Source of the DNA: Streptomyces amritsarensis
GTDB lineage: Bacteria; Actinomycetota; Actinomycetes; Streptomycetales; Streptomycetaceae
Direction of reading: 5' to 3'
Assembly (NCBI RefSeq): GCF_001953875.1
Contig: NZ_MQUR01000080.1
Coordinates: 1 to 37,115 of the forward strand
DNA length: 37,115 nt
The notes under the pieces were generated by a model. That model saw nothing but the letters and a program-made list of their open reading frames with translations, ran no database searches and was not told the origin of the DNA. Made by a program: the position numbers and the translations under genes. Below are positions 1 through 7,835 of this stretch, in pieces (the stretch's first letter is position 1; each line of letters starts with the position of its first letter).

Positions 1-2
1 CC

Positions 3-41
3 GGAGCCCCGGCCGGTGCGTGGAGCACCGGCCGGGGCTCC
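3..41. terminator. Strong stem-loop, probable terminator at window edge
   Basis: A perfect 16-bp inverted repeat (GGAGCCCCGGCCGGTG at 3-18 and its complement at 26-41) flanks a 7-nt loop. There is no U-run, which is common for Streptomyces terminators. It probably ends a gene lying to the left of the window, and it isolates the small membrane gene that starts at 118. Confidence 0.7.
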
Positions 42-117
42 CGGCCGTTCTGGGTGCGGGCACGGGGGGTGTGCGAGACGATGGGGCCGTCCGGGTCCCG
101 GCCCCCTGGAGGTGGCA

Positions 118-468
118 GTGCGGACGTCGCTGCGCATACCCGCGCTGTCGCGCCCGCCCCTGGTGTCGGCCCTCGCGCTGACGGTGGGGGCCCTGTGGTG
201 GTGGGCCGTGCTGCGGCTGGTGCTGGCGCCCGCGGAGTCGGGGCCCGTGGAGGGCGCGGTGGCGGTGGGCGGCTGGGGGCTGGGGCTGCTGCCGGTCCAC
301 TGCGTGCCGGCACCCCTGCGCAGGGCCCGGCGGCGGGCCGGCCGGGACGCCCGGGGCGGCGGCGACGGGGATCCCGGGAGTGGCGGATGCGGGGCGGCCG
401 CAGCGGTGGGCGCGGCTACCACGGCATCGACACCCCGCCGTTCGGACGCAGGATCTGGCCCGTCATGA
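118..468 (+). CDS. Small hypothetical membrane protein
   Basis: This is a 116-residue frame starting at GTG 118, chosen because GGAGG at 107-111 lies 6 nt upstream; GTG 112 is too close to that site. Residues of about 14-33 (rich in Leu, Ala, Trp, including a WWW run) form a convincing membrane segment. A second hydrophobic stretch at about 48-61 contains a Gly-rich run ending in LLPVHC. A basic RRARRRAGR patch follows, which suggests a cytosolic C-terminus. The last roughly 17 codons overlap, antisense, the 3' end of the dehydrogenase gene. The Gly/Ala/Ser-rich tail looks poorly conserved, so the true end could differ if there is a sequence error. I do not recognise a family or function. Confidence 0.5.
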   Translation: MRTSLRIPALSRPPLVSALALTVGALWWWAVLRLVLAPAESGPVEGAVAVGGWGLGLLPVHCVPAPLRRARRRAGRDARGGGDGDPGSGGCGAAAAVGAATTASTPRRSDAGSGPS

Positions 469-1198
469 AGGACGAGGCGTCCGAGGCGAGGTAGAGCACC
501 GCCTGGGCGATGTCCTGCGGCTCGCCGACCCGGCGCAGCGGGGACATGCGGATCATGGCCGCCTCGGTCTGCTCCTGGGCCTCGGGGCTGTGGCGGCCCG
601 TCATCGGCGTGCGGATCCAGCCGGGGGCGACGGCGTTGACCCGTATGCCGTGCGGGCCGGTCTCGGTGGCGAGGGTCTTCGTGAGCTGGACGACGGCGGC
701 CTTGGCGGCGCTGTAGCAGAGCAGGCCGGGCTGTGCGGCGTCCACGGCGCCGGAGGCCATGGTGACGATCGATCCGGGGCGCCCCGCCGCGATCATGGAG
801 CGGGCGGCCTCCTGGCAGGTGCGCAGGACCCCCTTGAAATTGACGTCCAGGACCCGGTCGAGGTCCTCGTCGGCCGTCTCCAGGACGCTGCTGGTGTGCA
901 TGATCCCGGCGATGGCGGCGGCGATGTCGAGCGGGCCCGCCGCACGGACGGCGGCCCGGACCGAGGCCCGGTCGGTGACGTCGAGGGGGTGGACGGTGGT
1001 CCCGGCGCCACCGGCTTCGGCGGCCAGCGCGGCCGTCTCGGCCAGACCTTCTTCGTCGCGGTCGGCGCAGTGCACGTGGGCGCCGGCCGTGGCGAGGAGC
1101 ACTGCGGTGGCGCGGCCGATGCCGCTCGCGGCTCCGGTGACCAGGGCGGTACGGCCGGTGAGGTCGTACGAGGCTGTGGGCCTGGGCAGGGTGGGCAT
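416..1198 (-). CDS. Short-chain dehydrogenase/reductase (SDR)
   Basis: An NAD(P)-dependent oxidoreductase of the classical SDR fold, 260 residues, cytosolic. Visible signatures: the nucleotide-binding motif TGAASGIG at residues 21-28; an acidic pair at D46/D48 after beta-2, suggesting NAD preference; the catalytic set N120, S149, Y162 and K166 (YSAAK); and a C-terminal FMTGQ...NGG stretch typical of the family. The usual NNAG motif reads AIAG. The substrate cannot be told from sequence. I start at ATG 1198: there is no Shine-Dalgarno, but a -35/-10 pair ends 6 nt upstream, so the mRNA is probably leaderless. A TTG at 1234 in the same frame would lie inside that promoter. The gene follows nei but appears to have its own promoter. 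Confidence 0.88.
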   Translation of the reverse strand: MPTLPRPTASYDLTGRTALVTGAASGIGRATAVLLATAGAHVHCADRDEEGLAETAALAAEAGGAGTTVHPLDVTDRASVRAAVRAAGPLDIAAAIAGIMHTSSVLETADEDLDRVLDVNFKGVLRTCQEAARSMIAAGRPGSIVTMASGAVDAAQPGLLCYSAAKAAVVQLTKTLATETGPHGIRVNAVAPGWIRTPMTGRHSPEAQEQTEAAMIRMSPLRRVGEPQDIAQAVLYLASDASSFMTGQILRPNGGVSMPW

Positions 1199-1234
1199 GC
1201 GGGGACGGTACGACCGAATCTGACGGGTCGTCAA
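1199..1234 (-). promoter_or_regulatory. Promoter of the SDR gene, leaderless type
   Basis: On the minus strand TTGACG (1234-1229), an 18-nt spacer and TACCGT (1210-1205) are followed by 6 nt and then ATG at 1198. This places the expected transcription start at the A of the ATG. The -35 hexamer overlaps the TGA stop of nei (1233-1231). This is inference from consensus; the TSS is not known. Confidence 0.6.
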
Positions 1235-2058
1235 TCACCGTGACCGGTCCCGCCCCCGGAGCCTTGGGGGGTGGGGCCGGGCTGGCAGTGGGGGCACCAG
1301 TAGGTGGGTCGGTCGTCCTGGGAGACCTTGCGGACGGGGGTGCCGCAGCGCAGGCAGGGCCGGTCGCGGCGGCCGTAGACGAAGAGCTCCTGGCCGGGCC
1401 GGTGGATGCCGGTGGTGTTGCGGTGGCCCGGCCGGTCGCCGGCGTTCGCCGCCAGCAGCCGGTGGGACGCTGCGGCCAGCCGCAGCAGCGTGGGCTCGGG
1501 AAGGCCGCCGACCGGCGTCCAGGGCGTGACCTGGGCGAGGAAGCAGAGCTCGCACATGTAGACGTTGCCGATGCCGGCGAGGTTGCGCTGGTCGAGCAGG
1601 GCCTCGCCGAGGGGGCGCTCGGGGGAGGCGAGGAGGTTGGCGGCGGCGCGGGCGGGGTCCCAGTCCGGCCCGAGGATGTCGGGGCCGAGGTGGCCGACCA
1701 CGCGGTCCTCCTCGGCGGTGCGGATCAGCTCCAGGACGGGCAGGCGGTAGCCGACGGCCGTGTGCCCGGCCGTGCCCAGGACGGCGCGGATCTCGTAGTC
1801 CGGGCCGCCGCGCCACTTCTGGCCGGCGGTGAAGACGTGCCAGGCGCCGTCCATGCGCAGGTGGCTGTGCAGGGTGAGGCCGCCCTCGAAGCGGGCGAGG
1901 AGGTGCTTGCCGCGCGGGGTGACGTCGAGGGTGACGCGGCCGGTGAGGTCCGCGGTGGCGAAGCGGGGGACGCGCAGGTCGCTGCGGGTCAGTTCACGGC
2001 CTGCCAGGACCGCGTGCAGGCGGGTCGCCGCGCGCCGGATGCTGTCGCCTTCGGGCAT
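1231..2058 (-). CDS. nei: Fpg/Nei-family DNA glycosylase (endonuclease VIII type)
   Basis: A bifunctional DNA glycosylase/AP lyase that removes oxidised bases in base-excision repair; 275 residues. The N-terminus MPEGDSI supplies the catalytic proline (P2) and glutamate (E3) of the family, with the beta-hairpin lysine probably K51 in PRGKH. The helix-two-turn-helix region contains LDQRNLAGIGNVY. A C-terminal zinc finger has cysteines at about 235, 238, 255 and 258 (CLRC, CPHC) with the arginine of DDRPTYW between them. The sequence resembles actinobacterial Nei2 rather than MutM. It lies close to lhr, as nei does in mycobacteria. No ribosome-binding site is evident; a CACAAT hexamer ends 6 nt before ATG 2058. 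Confidence 0.93.
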   Translation of the reverse strand: MPEGDSIRRAATRLHAVLAGRELTRSDLRVPRFATADLTGRVTLDVTPRGKHLLARFEGGLTLHSHLRMDGAWHVFTAGQKWRGGPDYEIRAVLGTAGHTAVGYRLPVLELIRTAEEDRVVGHLGPDILGPDWDPARAAANLLASPERPLGEALLDQRNLAGIGNVYMCELCFLAQVTPWTPVGGLPEPTLLRLAAASHRLLAANAGDRPGHRNTTGIHRPGQELFVYGRRDRPCLRCGTPVRKVSQDDRPTYWCPHCQPGPTPQGSGGGTGHGD

Positions 2059-2070
2059 GCCCCCATTGTG
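2059..2070 (-). promoter_or_regulatory. -10-like hexamer 6 nt before nei start
   Basis: CACAAT (2070-2065, minus strand) followed by GGGGGC directly precedes ATG 2058. It fits a leaderless nei transcript. No good -35 is visible, and the G-run could instead act as a poorly spaced Shine-Dalgarno. Confidence 0.4.
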
Positions 2071-2183
2071 GCCCGGGGACGCCCGCCGCGGGCGGCGCCC
2101 CCACGGGCCGCGAGGGCGGAAGGGGCGGGGGTCGGGAGTGGCCGGGGGCGGGCAGTGCGGTGGAAGGCATCCGGGGAAAGGCG

Positions 2184-2219
2184 CGAGCCCCTGCGCCGGA
2201 GTGCGGCCGCAGGGGCTCG
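2184..2219 (-). terminator. Stem-loop downstream of the lipoprotein gene
   Basis: A perfect 12-bp stem (CGAGCCCCTGCG at 2184-2195 with its complement at 2208-2219), extended by three inner pairs, lies between the lipoprotein stop and nei. On the minus strand a short pyrimidine-rich stretch follows it. It probably terminates the lipoprotein mRNA and separates it from nei. Confidence 0.65.
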
Positions 2220-2231
2220 GTGGATCATGAA

Positions 2232-2276
2232 GGGGCCGGAGGGGCCGGAAGGGCCGGAGGGGCCGGAAGGGCCATC
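2232..2276. repeat. 9-bp tandem repeat, about 5 copies
   Basis: Five near-identical 9-bp units alternate between GGGGCCGGA and GGGCCGGAA just downstream of the lipoprotein gene; a partial copy lies at 2281-2291. The repeat is non-coding in the annotation given here. It resembles in unit length the repeats at 10816 and 18656, which are coding. Confidence 0.85.
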
Positions 2277-2299
2277 GAGGGGCCGGAGGGGCCCACTCG

Positions 2300-2986
2300 T
2301 CACTTCCAGACGAGGCCCTTGTTCGGGTAGTTGTAGGGGTTGCCCCAGTACTCGGCGGCGGTGACCTTCGTCTGGGCGGACGGGGCGAGGGCCAGCGCGC
2401 AGCTGGTCTGCGTCCGGCCGTTGGTGAAGCCCTTCGGCAGCGACTCGTTCGCGCACTTCTCGAACTTGCCGATGACCGACACGCGCTGCGCTTCGGTGCC
2501 GTCCCCGAGGAGGCCCTTGATCTGGGTGACGGAGGAGTACGACAGGTCCGTGGTGCCGGTGTTCTTGACCGAGTAGCGGATGTAGTAGGGGATCATCCCC
2601 TTCACCTTGTCGCCGAGCTTGAGGGGCTCCAGGTCCGCGGGGTCGCCCTGCTCGATCGCGGTGACCGTGAGGGCGATCTGGCCGCCCTTGTTGTTCCCGT
2701 AGCTGAACGGCATCTCCGCCGCCTCGCCGATCTTGAAGGTCTGGCCGGACTTCGCCGTGCCGTTCGCCCCGGCGGGGGCCTCGCTGCCGCCGGTGGTGGC
2801 GCTGGGGCTGCCCGCTTCGGACGGGGCGGTGGCCGAGGGGGACGCGGCGCCGGCCGAGGCGGACTCGCTCGGCGGCGCGGGGGCCAGCTCCTCGTTGCCG
2901 TTCTTGCAGCCCGTCAGGGCCAGGGCTCCGGCGACCGCCAGGCCGACCGCGCCGAGGGTGGTGGTACGCATGCTGGTAGTGCTCAC
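2300..2986 (-). CDS. Secreted lipoprotein of unknown function
   Basis: A 228-residue lipoprotein. A short signal peptide ends in the lipobox LTGC, with the lipidated cysteine at residue 27. A linker of about 40 residues rich in Ser, Ala, Pro and Thr follows, typical of surface lipoproteins. The C-terminal domain (from about residue 75) looks like a beta-rich module resembling the DUF4352/telomeric-repeat-like fold found in actinobacterial lipoproteins (YYIRYSVKNTGTTDL). Two cysteines near the end (in KCANES and TSCALA) may form a disulfide. Start GTG 2986 is chosen for the GGGGGAG site about 7 nt upstream; ATG 2971 is a weaker alternative. It lies oddly between lhr and nei. Ligand and role unknown. 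Confidence 0.82.
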   Translation of the reverse strand: MSTTSMRTTTLGAVGLAVAGALALTGCKNGNEELAPAPPSESASAGAASPSATAPSEAGSPSATTGGSEAPAGANGTAKSGQTFKIGEAAEMPFSYGNNKGGQIALTVTAIEQGDPADLEPLKLGDKVKGMIPYYIRYSVKNTGTTDLSYSSVTQIKGLLGDGTEAQRVSVIGKFEKCANESLPKGFTNGRTQTSCALALAPSAQTKVTAAEYWGNPYNYPNKGLVWK

Positions 2987-3136
2987 TCTTCTACTCCCCC
3001 ATGACTGTGCATCGCCCGTGCAATGCCTGTGATCATCTTGATAAAGGATGAATAAGCGCCTGTGCCAGCTCAGAGGCGGTCGGCGACAGTCCTGTGACAT
3101 GTCCAGGACGTGGGCGGAACAGTCGGGACCGTTTGC

Positions 3137-3171
3137 GGTGGTCATGCCGGTGGTCATGCCGGTGGTCATGG
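3137..3171. repeat. 12-bp tandem repeat at the lhr stop codon
   Basis: Nearly three copies of GGTGGTCATGCC overlap the last bases of lhr. On the minus strand each copy supplies an ATG, and the first overlaps the lhr TGA as ATGA. These ATGs are in frame with the lipoprotein gene 180 nt downstream (see findings). Confidence 0.85.
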
Positions 3172-6100
3172 ACGCAGGCGCAAACCTCTCGGGGTGGCAT
3201 GGAAACCGGCCTCCTCCAGGGCCCGGCCCGTGGGGGAGGTCAGCGCGGCCGCGGCGTTGATCCGCTCCACCGTCAGCGCCGGCAGGGTGCCCGCCCGGCA
3301 CCCGGCGGCCAGGGCGCCGACCGCCGCCGTCAGCCGGGGGTCCTCCGGGCCGGGCCAGGCCAGCAGGGTCTTGCCGCCGCGCTCCAGGTACAAGGTGAGC
3401 TCCCCGTCCACCAGGACCACCAGGGAGCCCGCCTTGCGGCCGGGCTTGTGGGTGGCGCCGGCCGGGGGCTCCGGCCAGGGCAGAGCCGCCCCGTACGCGT
3501 TCGCCGGGTCGGCGGCGGCCAGCACCACCGCCGCGAGCGGGGGCGGTGTCCGCTCCGCGGCCCGGAGCCGGTCCACCGCGCCGTCCATCGCGAACTGCGC
3601 CGCGCCCAGTCCCTCGACCACATAGCCCCGACGGGCCTGGCCGCTGTCCTCGAAGGCCGACAGGACGCGGTAGACCGCGCTGAAGCCGCCCTCCACGCCC
3701 TCCGCGGCGACCGCACCCCGCGTCACCACCCCGTGCCGGTCCAGCAGGGTACGGGCCAGGGCGTGGGCGCGGTGGGTCGCGTCGGGCGCCGGGGACGGCA
3801 GCAGCGACCAGCGGCCGGAGACTGTGGGCGGGCCCGTGCGGGACGCGGTCGCGCTCAGCGTGCCGTACCGGCCGCGCGGGACGGTGCGGCGGGCACGGTG
3901 GGCCGTGGAGCCCGCGGTGCGGCCCGAGCCGAGCAGCGAGCGCAGCGGGGCGAGCGTGTCGTTGGTGAGCCGGCCCGACCACGCCAGGTCCCACACGGCC
4001 TCGGACAGGGCGAGGTCCGACACCTCGGGGAACTCGGCGCGCACCGCCTGCGCGATCTGCCGGAAGAACAGGCCGTACCCGCCGGAGAGCGCCGTCAGGA
4101 CCGCCTGTTGCAGCGGGCTCGGCTCCAGGGGGTGCGGCGGCGGCAGGAGCAGCGGGGCGGCGTCCGCCAGGTAGAGCGACACCCAGCCGTCCTTGCCCGG
4201 GAGGGCCCCGGCCCCCGCCCAGACCACCTCACCGGTGGTCGTCAGCTCGTCCAACAGCCCGGGGGAGTAGTCCGCCACCCGCGACGGCAGGATCAGCCGC
4301 TCCAGCGCCGACGCCGGCACCGGCGCGCCCTGGAGCTGCTCGACCGCCCGGGCCAGGCCGTCGAGGCCGCGCAGGGCCCCGCCCAGGTGCTGCCACTGGG
4401 GCAGGAAGGTGGCCAGCGACGTCGGCGGGACCGGTTCCAGCTCCTGGCGGAGCGCGGCGAGCGAGCGGCGGCGGAGCCTGCGCAGCACCGTCGCGTCACA
4501 CCACTCCTGGCCGATGCCCGCCGGGTGGAACTCTCCCTGCACCACGCGCCCCGCCGCCGCGAGACGGTTCAGGGCGCCCTCGGTCACCGCCGCGCCCAGG
4601 CCGAAGGCGGCGGCCACGGCGGCCGTCGTGAACGGCCCGTGGGTGCGGGCGTAGCGGGCCAGCAGGTCTCCGAGGGGGTCCTTGACCGGCTCGGTGAACG
4701 CCTCCGGGACACCGACGGGCAGCGCGGTGCCCAACGCGTCCCGCAGCCGGCCCGCGTCCTCGACCGCCGCCCAGTGGTCCGCGCCCGCGATCCGGACCCG
4801 GATGGCGCGGCGGGCGGCGGCGAGCTCGCTGGCCCAGGCCGGATCCGCCCCGCGGGCCGTCAGCTGGTCCTGCGTCAGCGGACCCAGCAGCCGCAGCAGG
4901 TCGGCCACCGACTCGGCGTCCTTGGCCCGCCGGTCCTCGGTGAGCCACTGCAGCTCCCGCTCCAACTCCTCCAGCACCTGCGCGTCGAGGAGCTCGCGCA
5001 GCTCCGCCTGGCCGAGCAGCTCGGCCAGCAGCCGCGAGTCCAGCGACAGCGCCGCCGCCCTGCGCTCGGCCAGCGGGGAGTCGCCCTCGTAGAGGAACTG
5101 GGCGACGTACCCGAAGAGGAGGGAACGGGCGAAGGGGGACGGCTCGGGGGTGGTGACCTCGACCAGCCGGACGCGGCGCGCCTCGATGTCACCCATCAGC
5201 TCGGTCAGGCCCGGCACGTCGAAGACGTCCTGGAGGCATTCGCGCACGGCTTCGAGCACGATCGGGAAGGAACCGAACTCCGACGCCACCTGGAGCAGTT
5301 GCGAGGCCCGCTGGCGCTGCTGCCACAGCGGGGTCCGGCGGCCCGGGCTGCGGCGCGGCAGCAGCAGGGCACGGGCCGCGCACTCGCGGAAGCGGGAGGC
5401 GAACAGCGCGGAGCCGCCCACCTGGTCGGTGACGATCTGGTTGACATCGCCGTGGTCGAAGGCGACGTCGGCCGCGCCCAGCGGCGCCTGCTCGTCGTCG
5501 AACTCGAAGGCCGGCGGGCCCGCCGGGTCGTGGTCCAAGAGGTCCATGGACAGCAGGTCCGCGTCCGGGAGGCGGAGCACGATGCCGTCGTCGGCATGCA
5601 TCACCTGAGCGTCCATGCCGTACTTCTCGGCGAGGCGGGAGCTCAGCGCCAGCGCCCACGGGGCGTGCACCTGCGCGCCGAACGGCGAATGGACCACGAC
5701 CCGCCAGTCGCCCAGCTCGTCGCGGAACCGCTCCACCACGATCGTCCGGTCGTCCGGGACGTGGCCGCAGGCCTCGCGCTGCTCGGCGAGGTAGGCCAGC
5801 ACGTTCTCCGCGGCCCAGGCATCCAGGCCGGCCGCCACCAGCCGCAGCCGGGCGTCCTCCTCGGAGAGGGCGCCGAGCTCGCGCAGGAACGCGCCGACCG
5901 CGCGCCCCAGTTCCAGCGGGCGGCCGAGCTGGTCGCCCTTCCAGAACGGCAGCCGGCCCGGCACTCCGGGGGCCGGTGTGACCAGGACCCGGTCGCGGGT
6001 GATGTCCTCGATGCGCCACGAGGTGGTGCCCAGCGTGAAGACGTCCCCGACACGGGACTCGTAGACCATCTCCTCGTCGAGCTCGCCGACCCGCCCGCCG

Positions 6101-7755
6101 CCCTTCTTCGGGTCCGAGCCGGCCAGGAAGACCCCGAACAGCCCGCGGTCCGGGATGGTGCCGCCCGAGGTGACCGCGAGGCGCTGGGCCCCCGGCCGGC
6201 CGGTGACCGTCCCCGCCACCCGGTCCCAGACCACGCGCGGCCGCAGCTCGGCGAAGGCGTCCGACGGATAGCGGCCGGCCAGCATGTCGAGCACCGCCGT
6301 GAACGCCGACTCCGGGAGCGCCGCGAACGGTGCCGCCCGCCGCACCAGCGCCAGCAGGTCGTCCAGCTGCCAGGTGTCCATCGCGACCATCGCGACCAGC
6401 TGCTGCGCCAGCACGTCGAGGGGATTGGAGGGGATGCGCAGGGACTCGATCGCCCCCGTGCGCATCCGCTCGGTGACCACGGCCGCCTGGACCAGGTCGC
6501 CCCGGTACTTGGGGAAGACCACCCCCGTCGAGACCGCGCCCACCTGGTGCCCGGCCCGGCCCACCCGCTGCAGCCCGGACGCCACCGAGGGCGGGGACTC
6601 CACCTGCACCACCAGGTCCACCGCGCCCATGTCGATGCCCAGCTCCAGACTGGAGGTGGCGACCACCGCCGGCAGCCGGCCCGCCTTCAGATCCTCCTCC
6701 ACCAGCGCCCGCTGCTCCTTGGACACCGAGCCGTGGTGCGCCCTCGCCAGCAGCGGCGGGGCGCCCTGGGCCGCACCCGACTGGGCCATGACCTCGGCCG
6801 GCGAGGAGTGCTCGGGCAGCTTCTCGCCGACGGCGCGCTCGTACGCGATCTCGTTGAGCCGGTTGCACAGCCGCTCGGCGAGGCGGCGGGAGTTGGCGAA
6901 CACGATCGTCGAGCGGTGCGCCTGCACCAGGTCCGCGATCCGCTCCTCCACATGCGGCCAGATCGACGGCCTGTCCCCGCCCTCCCGGCCGTCCGTCGCG
7001 GGGGAGCCGCCCAACTCGCCCATGTCCTGCACCGGGACGACCACCGACAGGTCGAACTCCTTCGCCGACGGCGGCTGGACGATCTCCACCTTGCCGCGCG
7101 GTGCGAGGTACCGGGCCACCTCGTCCACCGGGCGGACCGTCGCCGACAGCCCGATCCGGCGCGCCGGGCGCGGCAGCAACTCGTCCAGCCGCTCCAGGGA
7201 TACGGCGAGGTGCGCGCCGCGCTTGGTGCCGGCGACCGCGTGCACCTCGTCCACGATCACCGTCTCGATCCCGGTCAGCGCCTCGCGCGCCGCCGAGGTC
7301 AGCATCAGGAACAGCGACTCGGGCGTGGTGATGAGGATGTCCGGCGGCCGCGTCGCCAGCGCCCGCCGCTCCGCCGCCGGGGTGTCGCCGGAACGGATCC
7401 CCACCCGGATGTCCGGCTCCGGCAGCCCGAGGCGGACGGACTCCTGCCGGATCCCGGTCAGCGGGCTGCGCAGATTGCGCTCGACGTCGACGGCAAGGGC
7501 CTTCAGCGGCGACACGTACAGGACCCGGCAGCGCTTCCTGGACTCGGCGGGCGGCGGGGTCGAGGCGAGCCGGTCCAGGGCGGCGAGGAACGCCGCCAGC
7601 GTCTTCCCGGACCCGGTGGGCGCCACCACCAGCACGTCCGAACCCTCCCCGATGGCCCGCCAGGCCCCCTCCTGCGCGCTCGTGGGCGCGACGAAAGCCC
7701 CCGTGAACCACGAGCGGGTCGCGGGGGAGAACGAGTCGAGCGCAGCGCCTGCCAT
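3166..7755 (-). CDS. lhr: ATP-dependent helicase Lhr (large helicase-related)
   Basis: A superfamily 2 DNA helicase of 1529 residues, the usual length for long-form Lhr. It carries Walker A APTGSGKT at residues 45-52, a DEVH motif II, SAT in motif III (GLSATVRP) and motif VI QRVGRAGHQVG, followed by the winged-helix and long Lhr C-terminal region. Family members translocate 3' to 5' on single-stranded DNA and unwind RNA:DNA hybrids; mycobacterial Lhr is linked to crosslink and mutagen damage responses. I begin at ATG 7755 (MAGAALDSFSPATR), which fits my memory of homologous N-termini. A -10-like CACGAT lies 6 nt upstream. Neighbouring nei suggests a shared repair context. It is divergent from the AraC regulator across 80 bp. 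Confidence 0.95.
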   Translation of the reverse strand: MAGAALDSFSPATRSWFTGAFVAPTSAQEGAWRAIGEGSDVLVVAPTGSGKTLAAFLAALDRLASTPPPAESRKRCRVLYVSPLKALAVDVERNLRSPLTGIRQESVRLGLPEPDIRVGIRSGDTPAAERRALATRPPDILITTPESLFLMLTSAAREALTGIETVIVDEVHAVAGTKRGAHLAVSLERLDELLPRPARRIGLSATVRPVDEVARYLAPRGKVEIVQPPSAKEFDLSVVVPVQDMGELGGSPATDGREGGDRPSIWPHVEERIADLVQAHRSTIVFANSRRLAERLCNRLNEIAYERAVGEKLPEHSSPAEVMAQSGAAQGAPPLLARAHHGSVSKEQRALVEEDLKAGRLPAVVATSSLELGIDMGAVDLVVQVESPPSVASGLQRVGRAGHQVGAVSTGVVFPKYRGDLVQAAVVTERMRTGAIESLRIPSNPLDVLAQQLVAMVAMDTWQLDDLLALVRRAAPFAALPESAFTAVLDMLAGRYPSDAFAELRPRVVWDRVAGTVTGRPGAQRLAVTSGGTIPDRGLFGVFLAGSDPKKGGGRVGELDEEMVYESRVGDVFTLGTTSWRIEDITRDRVLVTPAPGVPGRLPFWKGDQLGRPLELGRAVGAFLRELGALSEEDARLRLVAAGLDAWAAENVLAYLAEQREACGHVPDDRTIVVERFRDELGDWRVVVHSPFGAQVHAPWALALSSRLAEKYGMDAQVMHADDGIVLRLPDADLLSMDLLDHDPAGPPAFEFDDEQAPLGAADVAFDHGDVNQIVTDQVGGSALFASRFRECAARALLLPRRSPGRRTPLWQQRQRASQLLQVASEFGSFPIVLEAVRECLQDVFDVPGLTELMGDIEARRVRLVEVTTPEPSPFARSLLFGYVAQFLYEGDSPLAERRAAALSLDSRLLAELLGQAELRELLDAQVLEELERELQWLTEDRRAKDAESVADLLRLLGPLTQDQLTARGADPAWASELAAARRAIRVRIAGADHWAAVEDAGRLRDALGTALPVGVPEAFTEPVKDPLGDLLARYARTHGPFTTAAVAAAFGLGAAVTEGALNRLAAAGRVVQGEFHPAGIGQEWCDATVLRRLRRRSLAALRQELEPVPPTSLATFLPQWQHLGGALRGLDGLARAVEQLQGAPVPASALERLILPSRVADYSPGLLDELTTTGEVVWAGAGALPGKDGWVSLYLADAAPLLLPPPHPLEPSPLQQAVLTALSGGYGLFFRQIAQAVRAEFPEVSDLALSEAVWDLAWSGRLTNDTLAPLRSLLGSGRTAGSTAHRARRTVPRGRYGTLSATASRTGPPTVSGRWSLLPSPAPDATHRAHALARTLLDRHGVVTRGAVAAEGVEGGFSAVYRVLSAFEDSGQARRGYVVEGLGAAQFAMDGAVDRLRAAERTPPPLAAVVLAAADPANAYGAALPWPEPPAGATHKPGRKAGSLVVLVDGELTLYLERGGKTLLAWPGPEDPRLTAAVGALAAGCRAGTLPALTVERINAAAALTSPTGRALEEAGFHATPRGLRLRP

Positions 7756-7767
7756 GCCCCCATCGTG
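7756..7767 (-). promoter_or_regulatory. -10-like hexamer 6 nt before lhr start
   Basis: CACGAT (7767-7762, minus strand) plus GGGGGC abuts ATG 7755, the same layout as before nei. It suggests leaderless lhr mRNA. No convincing -35 was seen. Confidence 0.35.
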
Positions 7768-7823
7768 CACCCCGCCACTGACAACGCCCCGGACCTGGGC
7801 AAACGCGCGTCGGCGCGAGGGCG

Positions 7824-7835
7824 CAGAATGGGGGG
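7824..7835 (+). promoter_or_regulatory. -10-like hexamer 6 nt before araC-family gene
   Basis: CAGAAT (7824-7829) followed by GGGGGG abuts ATG 7836. The layout mirrors lhr and nei, so the regulator is probably also read from a leaderless mRNA; the G-run is too close to be an ordinary ribosome-binding site. Confidence 0.35.

Noticed and set aside
1199..1234. TTG 1234 as start of the SDR gene
   Set aside because: It would put the start inside a good promoter and add 12 residues with no family counterpart; ATG 1198 matches a leaderless start.
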